From Thermoplasmata archaeon (GTDB lineage Archaea; Thermoplasmatota; Thermoplasmata; Thermoplasmatales; Thermoplasmataceae): a DNA stretch of 11,124 nt. The first letter of the stretch is position 1. Each line of letters begins with the position of its first letter. This document shows positions 6,317 to 11,124 of the stretch, in pieces. The notes under the pieces were generated by a model that saw nothing but the letters and a program-made list of their open reading frames with translations, did no database searches and was not told the DNA's origin. A program made the translations under genes and the position numbers. The stretch covers positions 1 to 11,124 of the forward strand of contig JAJZKS010000031.1 of NCBI GenBank assembly GCA_021850835.1, given 5' to 3'.

Positions 6317-6772
6317 CTATGGCCCAAAGCCCATTAACCCATATATTATCCTGTATGTCAGTCCCCATACGATCCAACCTCCGTAATCCAGAGCAGGAAA
6401 TCCATTGGTTGGATGCCTTGTTTGCTTGTAATCCTGCAGGTTGACCACCCTTATTTCTGCCACTTCGGGCCCGGGTTTCGCTTCTGAGAAGCCTTCAACA
6501 GTGAGAATGAAAGGATAGACAAGAAGGTTCGGTGCCCTGAAAGGTGTCACAGATTCCAGTCCCCTGACGATCTGGGTTTCCTTGAGTTCCATGCTGACTT
6601 CTTCATTGATCTCCCTGAGGAGGCCCTGATGGATTGTTTCACCATCCTTTATATGTCCCCCGGGGAAGGCTATATTCCCTGACCAGGGATCGCCGGGAAA
6701 TTCCATCCTTCTTATGAGGAGAGTCTGGGTCCCGTTCTGCAAAATTCCAACCGCTGCCTTTCCTGATGCCAT
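6317..6772 (-). CDS. NUDIX hydrolase, coenzyme A diphosphatase-like
   Basis: This 151-residue protein probably cleaves a nucleoside diphosphate linked to another group, with CoA or acyl-CoA as the likeliest substrate. The NUDIX box runs G39-x5-E45-x7-R53-E54-I-N-E57-E58-V-S-M. The usual final glycine is S60, while the metal-binding glutamates are present. Just before it, LLIRRMEFPGDPWSGNIAFPGG (18-39) resembles the extra LLxxR...G...FPGG signature of CoA-diphosphatase NUDIX proteins. The C-terminal GGWIVWGLTYRIIYGLM also resembles their WG-T tail. Second gene of a minus-strand pair: its ATG lies 6 bases after the DUF1805 stop, with no strong Shine-Dalgarno site, so re-initiation is likely. 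Substrate is inferred from motifs only. Confidence 0.8.
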   Translation of the reverse strand: MASGKAAVGILQNGTQTLLIRRMEFPGDPWSGNIAFPGGHIKDGETIHQGLLREINEEVSMELKETQIVRGLESVTPFRAPNLLVYPFILTVEGFSEAKPGPEVAEIRVVNLQDYKQTRHPTNGFPALDYGGWIVWGLTYRIIYGLMGFGP

Positions 6773-6778
6773 ATGGCC

Positions 6779-7069
6779 CTATGCCAGAAGGTGTATGAAA
6801 TCTGAGACTTTCTGCCCTTCCGCTATTCCCAGCTTCCTTGCTTCCTCCGAAACACCTGCAGCCTTGCTGTCAAGCAGGGTTTTCAGGTCGCTTACACCGG
6901 AAACCCTGACAGCACAGTCGCCCAGTTTGTTTGCAGCCTCAAGGTTAAGGTAGCCGCACATCACAAACCCCCGGGTCCCCTTAAGGAGGAGAAGCGGTGC
7001 CTTTGCCATGGGAATGCTGATATATTCGAATTTTGAACCAGATATTTCCACACTGTCAGCCTCGATCAT
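6779..7069 (-). CDS. DUF1805 family protein (YunC-like)
   Basis: A 96-residue cytosolic protein recognised as DUF1805 by the pattern LLLKGTRGFVMCGYLNLEAANKLGD (27-51), followed by AVRVSGVSDLKTLLDSKAAGVSEEARKLGIAEGQ (53-86). This resembles Bacillus YunC, which has the same G-x-I/V-M-C-G-x-L-(D/N) core. The length is full for the family. The biochemical function of the family is not known to me, so none is claimed. It is the first gene of a two-gene unit with the NUDIX hydrolase (6-base gap) and is transcribed away from thsB. ATG 7069 is supported by a TATA-like box about 24 bp upstream, giving a leaderless message. No signal peptide or membrane segment is visible. Confidence 0.8.
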   Translation of the reverse strand: MIEADSVEISGSKFEYISIPMAKAPLLLLKGTRGFVMCGYLNLEAANKLGDCAVRVSGVSDLKTLLDSKAAGVSEEARKLGIAEGQKVSDFIHLLA

Positions 7070-7088
7070 ACACAGTAATGTGAAGCTG

Positions 7089-7096
7089 AAATATAG
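7089..7096 (-). promoter_or_regulatory. TATA-like box of the DUF1805-NUDIX unit
   Basis: On the minus strand this reads CTATATTT, centred about 24 bp before ATG 7069, a leaderless arrangement. It is one half of the divergent promoter region shared with thsB. Confidence 0.5.
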
Positions 7097-7131
7097 GAAT
7101 TTTGCATAGCCAAGGCGATTCCGGATTATTA

Positions 7132-7164
7132 TTCAAAAAGCTTGAAAAACAAAGCTTTTTTGAA
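7132..7164. repeat. Long palindrome between the thsB and DUF1805 promoters
   Basis: TTCAAAAAGCTT (7132-7143) and AAGCTTTTTTGAA (7152-7164) are inverted copies differing only by one extra T/A, around an 8-base centre. The dyad lies 20 bp upstream of the thsB TATA box and about 35 bp from the DUF1805 TATA box on the other side. This is a classic position for a regulator binding both promoters, and group II chaperonin genes are normally heat-inducible. Which regulator binds is unknown. Confidence 0.55.
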
Positions 7165-7184
7165 CTACTGAAGATTAGAAATGG

Positions 7185-7192
7185 TTATATAG
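7185..7192 (+). promoter_or_regulatory. TATA box of thsB
   Basis: TTATATAG lies with its centre about 31 bp before ATG 7220, predicting a transcript with a leader of only a few bases. GAGG at 7212-7215 could act as a weak Shine-Dalgarno site if transcription starts slightly earlier. Confidence 0.65.
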
Positions 7193-7219
7193 AAGTTTAT
7201 TTTTACTTGCTGAGGACTT

Positions 7220-8845
7220 ATGATTGGAGGCCAACCAATATTCATATTAAAAGAAGGTACAAAAAGAGAGACTGGCAAAGATGCCATGAAGAACAACATT
7301 GACGCAGCAAAAAGCATAGCCAATGCAGTCAGGTCAAGCCTTGGCCCAAGAGGCATGGACAAGATGCTGGTTGACTCCCTCGGTGACATTGTTATCACCA
7401 ACGACGGAGTTACAATTCTCAAGGAAATGGATGTGGAACATCCTGCTGCAAAGATGATGGTTGAGGTTTCGAAGACCCAGGATACTTTCGTGGGAGACGG
7501 CACAACAACAGCTGTCATCGTAGCAGGAGCACTTCTTCAGGAAGCTGAGAGCCTTATTAACCAGAACGTGCACCCCACAGTGATTTCCGCCGGGTACAGG
7601 ATGGCTGCAGACCAGGCAAAGAAGATTCTTGATGAAGTCAAGAAGCCTGTGAAGTTCACAGACAAGGAGCTGCTCATGAAGATGGCAGCAACCTCACTTA
7701 GCAGCAAGAGCGCTTCCTCCAGCAAAGAAAAGCTCTCGGAAATCTCATACGAGGCAATCAGGGCAGTGGCCGAAAAGACAGAAAACGGATACTCCGTTGA
7801 CTTTGATAACATCCAGATCGTGAAGAAGCAGGGCGGAGACATTGACGAAACCCAGCTCATTTATGGAATCATTGTTGACAAGGAAAAGGTGCACCCGGGA
7901 ATGCCCAACTTCGTCAAGGGGGCAAAGGTTGCTCTGCTCAACGCTGCGCTTGAAATCAAGAAGCCTGAGTTTGACACAAACATAAGGATAGATGACCCGT
8001 CAATGATCCAGAAATTCCTCAGCCAGGAAGAGACCGTCCTCAAGGACATGGTAAGGAAGGTCAAGGAAAGCGGGGCAAACGTCCTAATCACCCAGAAGGG
8101 GATAGACGACCTTGCGCAGCACTACCTCTCAAAAGAGGGGATATATGCTGTGAGAAGGGTGAAAAAAAGCGACATAGAGAAACTCTCAAAGGCAACTGGA
8201 GCAGCAATTGCATCATCAGTTGACGAACTTGGCCCACAGGACCTCGGATCTGCTGATGAAGTTGAGCAGGTAAAGATTGGCGATGACTACCTCACATTCG
8301 TGAGAGGATGCAAGAACCCCAAGGCGGTCAGCATACTTGTCAGGGGAGGCACCGACCATGTTGTGGACGAAATCGACAGGTCTATAACCGACTCAACTCA
8401 CGTTGTTGCCGCAGCAGTTGAGGACGAGGGCTATGTCACAGGAGGAGGCTCAACAGCAGCAGAAATCTCCCTCAAGCTCAGGGAATATGCCTCAAAAGTG
8501 GGAGGCAGGCAGCAGCTTGCAATTGAAAAGTTCGCAAATGCGCTTGAGGAAATCCCAAGGGCTCTTTCGGAAAACGCGGGCCTTGATGCAATTGACATAC
8601 TCATAAAGATAAGGAACGAGCATGCCAAGGGTAAGAAGACCGCAGGTATCAACGTATACAGCGGCAAGGTCGAGGAAATGGACAAGGTTGGCGTTATCGA
8701 GCCGGTCAGGGTAGGTAAGCAGGCCATTGAGGCAGCAACCGAAGCCGCGGTAATGATCCTTAGAATCGATGATGTCATCGCCACAAAGGGATCAAGAGGA
8801 CCAGCTGGCGGCATGCCACAGGGCGGCATGGGCGGAGAAGATTAA
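7220..8845 (+). CDS. thsB: Thermosome beta subunit (group II chaperonin)
   Basis: A 541-residue ATP-dependent chaperonin subunit that assembles into a double-ring folding chamber in the cytosol. The equatorial domain carries LGPRGMDKM (41-49), [16 protein letters not shown] (60-75) and the nucleotide loop GDGTTT (92-97). The C-terminal equatorial half has the GGG motif (408-410) and the end [12 protein letters not shown]. The tail is short and Gly/Met-rich ([10 protein letters not shown]). The N-terminus and long stretches ([41 protein letters not shown]) match the Thermoplasma beta subunit better than the alpha subunit as I remember them, hence thsB. A partner alpha gene is expected elsewhere; none is in the window. 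It converges on the GNAT gene with 5 bases between stop codons. Confidence 0.95.
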   Translation: MIGGQPIFILKEGTKRETGKDAMKNNIDAAKSIANAVRSSLGPRGMDKMLVDSLGDIVITNDGVTILKEMDVEHPAAKMMVEVSKTQDTFVGDGTTTAVIVAGALLQEAESLINQNVHPTVISAGYRMAADQAKKILDEVKKPVKFTDKELLMKMAATSLSSKSASSSKEKLSEISYEAIRAVAEKTENGYSVDFDNIQIVKKQGGDIDETQLIYGIIVDKEKVHPGMPNFVKGAKVALLNAALEIKKPEFDTNIRIDDPSMIQKFLSQEETVLKDMVRKVKESGANVLITQKGIDDLAQHYLSKEGIYAVRRVKKSDIEKLSKATGAAIASSVDELGPQDLGSADEVEQVKIGDDYLTFVRGCKNPKAVSILVRGGTDHVVDEIDRSITDSTHVVAAAVEDEGYVTGGGSTAAEISLKLREYASKVGGRQQLAIEKFANALEEIPRALSENAGLDAIDILIKIRNEHAKGKKTAGINVYSGKVEEMDKVGVIEPVRVGKQAIEAATEAAVMILRIDDVIATKGSRGPAGGMPQGGMGGED

Positions 8846-8850
8846 ACCTC

Positions 8851-9669
8851 CTACCCAATACTGGAACTTATGGTTCCAATAATCCCATTTTTATTTTTTA
8901 TCGGATCCTTGCCAAGAACCATTCTCCTTGCACCATCATTCGTTTCAAAGCCGAGCTCGTGCATGTGCTTATTTAGTACGCTTCCTCTGAGAGTCCTTAC
9001 TTTTCCTGATCTCCCGGACATTGCTCTTTGCACCATGTCAGGTATGAAACCCACTTCCTTTGTCATGCCCACAATCCCGTCTCCAATAGAAGGATAGATG
9101 AATGCCCTCAGTTCTCCACCCTCGAGCAATTCGTATCCCGTTAACCCAGGCAAGCTGGAAAGTGCAGGTTTCCGCAATTCTCCAGTGAATTCTGAATCAA
9201 GCAGGAAATGCCTTTCGGACAGGTAATTAATGCCAAAGATATTTTTCCCGCAGTATGGCTTGAAATCACCTGATTTCACGAAGAAATTCTCGTAGCTTCC
9301 TGAAACCTGGAAACCCATTTTCCTGTAAAGCCTGGCCCCCTCTTCGCTTGCCCTGAGAAGAATGGTTTCTGCACCCTGGTTTCTGAGGCGACCTATTGCA
9401 TATTGCGTGATGGCCTTTCCCAGCCCCATTCCACGATAATCTGCATGTGTACAGATTGCCCCTAGCCACCCAGTTTTTCCAAAGGAGAATGACATGGCTG
9501 TAGCTATGATATTTCCGTTGTCTGTGGAAACATACATGTTTGTCCCTTCAAGTTTCCTGTACCATCTGAATATGGTTTCATCGCCTGGTGAGAAGTCATA
9601 CTCCCTCAGGAAGCCCATGTACTTTGTTTCCATATCAATTGGTAGTGGTTCAATGGTGAATTCTGCCAT
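8851..9669 (-). CDS. GNAT-family N-acetyltransferase with C-terminal extension
   Basis: A 272-residue protein. Residues about 1-132 form a GNAT fold that would bind acetyl-CoA: motif A is WLGAICTHADYRGMGLGKAI, with the pyrophosphate loop RGMGLG at 79-84, followed by ARLYRKMGFQVSGSYENF (112-129), the usual motif B end. The remaining about 140 residues do not show a second RxxGxG/A loop. They look like a separate C-terminal domain, as in two-domain GNATs that pair an active and a degenerate half. The acceptor substrate is unknown. The ORF is open further upstream, to TTG 9693, but that codon lies within a TATA-like box (9692-9699). ATG 9669 is about 26 bp downstream of that box, so I chose it as a leaderless start. 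Divergent from taw1 and tightly convergent with thsB. Confidence 0.8.
   Translation of the reverse strand: MAEFTIEPLPIDMETKYMGFLREYDFSPGDETIFRWYRKLEGTNMYVSTDNGNIIATAMSFSFGKTGWLGAICTHADYRGMGLGKAITQYAIGRLRNQGAETILLRASEEGARLYRKMGFQVSGSYENFFVKSGDFKPYCGKNIFGINYLSERHFLLDSEFTGELRKPALSSLPGLTGYELLEGGELRAFIYPSIGDGIVGMTKEVGFIPDMVQRAMSGRSGKVRTLRGSVLNKHMHELGFETNDGARRMVLGKDPIKNKNGIIGTISSSIG
8862..8899 (+). terminator. Likely thsB terminator, embedded in the opposite GNAT gene
   Basis: TGGAAC (8862-8867) pairs with GTTCCA (8873-8878) around a 5-base loop. Ten bases on come two T-runs (8888-8892 and 8894-8899). It begins 17 bases after the thsB stop and reads as a hairpin plus T-tract in the thsB direction. 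All of it is also coding sequence of the minus-strand acetyltransferase, where the T-runs become the I-K-N-K-N codons. Confidence 0.55.
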
Positions 9670-9691
9670 CTCTAACTGTATGGAAACCACC

Positions 9692-9699
9692 AATTAATG
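9692..9699 (-). promoter_or_regulatory. TATA-like box of the GNAT gene
   Basis: Minus strand CATTAATT, centred about 26 bp before ATG 9669. It decides against the upstream TTG and GTG starts, which would fall inside or next to the box. Confidence 0.4.
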
Positions 9700-9741
9700 C
9701 TGATCCAGGATAGCTTTGTGGCTCAGCTGGCAAGGTAAAGG

Positions 9742-9749
9742 TTATATAA
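9742..9749 (+). promoter_or_regulatory. TATA box of taw1
   Basis: TTATATAA, preceded by an A/G-rich AAAGG that could be the BRE, is centred about 24 bp before GTG 9769. It predicts a leaderless message starting with GTG. Confidence 0.65.
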
Positions 9750-9768
9750 GCTCAAATTCTGTTGCCTC

Positions 9769-10722
9769 GTGGAAACCCAATATGTAGAAATCTACAAGAA
9801 GCAGCATTACGGGCTTGTGGGAAAGCATTCCGCAGTCAAGGTATGCCACTGGACAAAGAACGAGCTCACTGGCGGCCGTGGATGCTACAAAGGAGATTTC
9901 TATGGAATCAAGTCCCACCAGTGCGTCCAGATGACACCTGCACTGAGCTCCTGCACTGAGAATTGCTCATTCTGCTGGAGATTTCAGGGATTTGACAGCA
10001 TGCACATTTCAGACGAGGATGACCCTGAGTTTATACTTGAAGAGTCCATCAAGGCCCACAAGAAGCTCATATCAGGCTTCAAGGGCAATCCAAAGGTAAC
10101 TGAGGAAAAGTGGAAAGAGGCAGATGACCCGAAGCACATTGCCATTTCACTTACCGGGGAACCAACCCTTTATACAAGATTGGGAGAATTTATTGAACTG
10201 GCACACAGGAGAGGGATATCGACATTCCTTGTTACAAACGGAACTTTGCCAATGGTACTGGAGAAACTAGATCCTCTTCCCACACAGCTTTACGTAACCA
10301 CCGCTGGCCCAACCAAGGAAATCTTTTTCGACCTCCTCAACCCGTCGATTGGGAATGCCTGGGAGAATTTCAACAGGACCCTGGAGCTCCTGCCTTCTCT
10401 GAATACCAGGAAAGTAATCAGGCACACCCTTGTGAAGGATGTTAACATGCCATACATAGAGGAATATACCAGGATGGATAGGATAGCCGATCCCAATTTC
10501 ATCGAATCAAAGGGCTATGTCCATGTTGGCCAGTCAATAAACAGGCTGGGCATTGACAATATGCCATCGCATGATCTCATAGTAGATTTCAGCAGGCAGC
10601 TTGGGGAGAACCTTGGCTATGAACTTGCTTCCGAAAGAAGGGACAGCAGGGTAACGCTCCTGGCAAAGGACCCTGCCATGGCAAAGATCGATTTCAGCGC
10701 CATTGGCGGCAGCAAATTCTAA
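9769..10722 (+). CDS. taw1: tRNA 4-demethylwyosine synthase (Taw1, radical SAM)
   Basis: Makes the tricyclic core of wyosine at G37 of tRNA-Phe by condensing pyruvate-derived carbons with N1-methylguanosine, using S-adenosylmethionine and two 4Fe-4S clusters. The 317 residues are about family length. The radical-SAM motif is CTENCSFCWR with C62, C66 and C69. The upstream cysteines C26, C39 and C52 fit the second cluster of archaeal Taw1. SLTGEPTLY (127-135) is the glycine-rich SAM-binding strand. VTTAGPTKEIFFDLLNPS and the RHTLVKDVNMP stretch are typical of the family. GTG 9769 is the start: it is the only one that keeps the normal N-terminus, and a TATA box sits at leaderless distance. Stands alone, divergent from the GNAT gene. 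Confidence 0.95.
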   Translation: METQYVEIYKKQHYGLVGKHSAVKVCHWTKNELTGGRGCYKGDFYGIKSHQCVQMTPALSSCTENCSFCWRFQGFDSMHISDEDDPEFILEESIKAHKKLISGFKGNPKVTEEKWKEADDPKHIAISLTGEPTLYTRLGEFIELAHRRGISTFLVTNGTLPMVLEKLDPLPTQLYVTTAGPTKEIFFDLLNPSIGNAWENFNRTLELLPSLNTRKVIRHTLVKDVNMPYIEEYTRMDRIADPNFIESKGYVHVGQSINRLGIDNMPSHDLIVDFSRQLGENLGYELASERRDSRVTLLAKDPAMAKIDFSAIGGSKF

Positions 10723-10774
10723 AAATTTCCCTCAAATTTCCGGAATTTTTGACTATTTTCATGAGGGAAAATTT
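10723..10774. terminator. Inverted repeat between convergent taw1 and beta-propeller genes
   Basis: AAATTTCCCTCA (10723-10734) pairs with TGAGGGAAAATTT (10762-10774) with one bulged base. The 27-base loop holds the palindrome TTCCGGAA (10738-10745) followed by a five-T run (10746-10750). It begins at the taw1 stop and ends 21 bp before the stop of the minus-strand gene, so a two-way terminator is the simplest reading. Confidence 0.5.
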
Positions 10775-10795
10775 CAGTAATCCCGAACCATGGGC

Positions 10796-11124
10796 TTAAG
10801 ATAGCCCAAGATGCACAACGTTTACGGCGAGGATTGACAGGTTGCCTTTTGGAGATGCCATGGAGAATATGGCGAAGCCATCCCCAAATGCAATAGGGTC
10901 TGCGGGTATCCCACCTTGGCCATACAAAGAAGCCAGTGGGTAGTATATTCTATTCCAGGCAATTTTTCCTGATGTCAGATTAACGACAAAATAATGGTAA
11001 TGGGAACCAATGACTGAAATTACCGCATATCCATTTGTAATGCCAAATATGCTTGAAGCGGAAGATATGGGGACGGAAAAGGAATGCCCCAGCGTCCACA
11101 TTATCTTCCCCTTCGTTGAAATAG
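10796..11124 (-). CDS. Possible PQQ-type beta-propeller protein, 3' part only
   Basis: Only the C-terminal 109 or so codons are in the window. The reading frame is open from the right edge, and the ATG at 11101 is probably internal because in-frame sequence STKGKI precedes it. Two motifs resemble PQQ-like propeller blades: S-T-K-G-K-I-M-W at the edge, and about 40 residues later L-T-S-G-K-I-A-W. Each has the T-x-G-K-I-x-W turn and is followed by short beta strands (YAVISVIG, YHYFVVNL, GFAIFSMA, LSILAVNV). Such proteins in archaea are often secreted or membrane-anchored sensors or dehydrogenases, but the N-terminus that would show a signal peptide is missing. Function cannot be assigned. Stop at 10796-10798. 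Confidence 0.6.
   Translation of the reverse strand, partial: ISTKGKIMWTLGHSFSVPISSASSIFGITNGYAVISVIGSHYHYFVVNLTSGKIAWNRIYYPLASLYGQGGIPADPIAFGDGFAIFSMASPKGNLSILAVNVVHLGLS

Noticed and set aside
7102..7302. 66-codon plus-strand open frame across the thsB promoter
   Set aside because: It spans the palindrome, the TATA box and the thsB start in another frame, and its translation has no recognisable features.
9670..9693. Longer GNAT N-terminus from TTG 9693
   Set aside because: The TTG overlaps the TATA-like box that sits at leaderless distance from ATG 9669, and the extra eight residues show nothing conserved.
9718..9742. Stretch resembling a tRNA D-arm (GTGGCTCAGCTGG) upstream of taw1
   Set aside because: No matching D-stem closure, anticodon arm, T-arm or acceptor stem follows, and the region carries the taw1 TATA box instead.
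1..11124. CRISPR array, defence cassette or RNA gene
   Set aside because: No regularly spaced repeats, no nuclease or toxin-antitoxin gene and no complete tRNA or rRNA sequence were seen on either strand.

Overview
The window looks like a chromosomal segment of a Thermoplasmatales-type archaeon. The best marker is a group II chaperonin that reads like the Thermoplasma thermosome beta subunit from its first residues ([16 protein letters not shown]...). The archaeal wyosine enzyme Taw1, the two-subunit ADP-forming acyl-CoA synthetase and the IorA/IorB pair agree with this. So does the gene-start architecture: most first genes of transcription units have a TATA-like box about 24-27 nt before the start codon (leaderless or nearly so), whereas downstream operon genes have Shine-Dalgarno sites. 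The genus-level source cannot be fixed from the sequence alone.

Layout. (1) Positions 37-1670 are a complete insertion sequence of about 1.63 kb. It has 31-bp imperfect terminal inverted repeats and one DDE transposase of the IS4/IS1634 type. It sits inside the 5' end of an ADP-forming acyl-CoA synthetase alpha gene. The 36 bases left of the IS read in frame as a plausible lost N-terminus of that gene. (2) 1647-3672 are the alpha (CoA-ligase) and beta (ATP-grasp) subunits. The alpha ORF now starts on a GTG that overlaps the transposase stop codon, so its first eight codons are IS DNA. (3) After a 151-bp spacer with two dyad symmetries come iorA and iorB (3824-6314), indolepyruvate:ferredoxin oxidoreductase. 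(4) On the minus strand, converging 2 bp from iorB, are a CoA-diphosphatase-like NUDIX gene and a DUF1805 gene (6317-7069). (5) A divergent promoter region with a long palindrome leads into thsB (7220-8845). (6) A minus-strand two-part GNAT acetyltransferase (8851-9669) converges on thsB with 5 bp between stop codons. (7) Divergent from it is taw1 (9769-10722). (8) The right edge holds the 3' end of a minus-strand gene that resembles a PQQ-type beta-propeller protein (10796-11124, truncated by the window).

How the genes fit together. IorAB oxidises aromatic 2-oxoacids (from aromatic amino acid transamination) to aryl-acetyl-CoA and reduced ferredoxin. An ADP-forming acyl-CoA synthetase can then release the acid and make ATP. 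This is a classic archaeal peptide-fermentation pair, and here the second enzyme's gene has been rewired by the IS. The NUDIX protein may trim CoA or CoA derivatives. The thermosome, GNAT and Taw1 genes are housekeeping neighbours with no evident link to the pathway.

The most interesting item is the IS/acdA junction: an apparently intact metabolic enzyme whose start codon and N-terminus are supplied by a mobile element, with a one-base stop/start overlap with the transposase. No CRISPR array, RNA gene or obvious defence system was seen.
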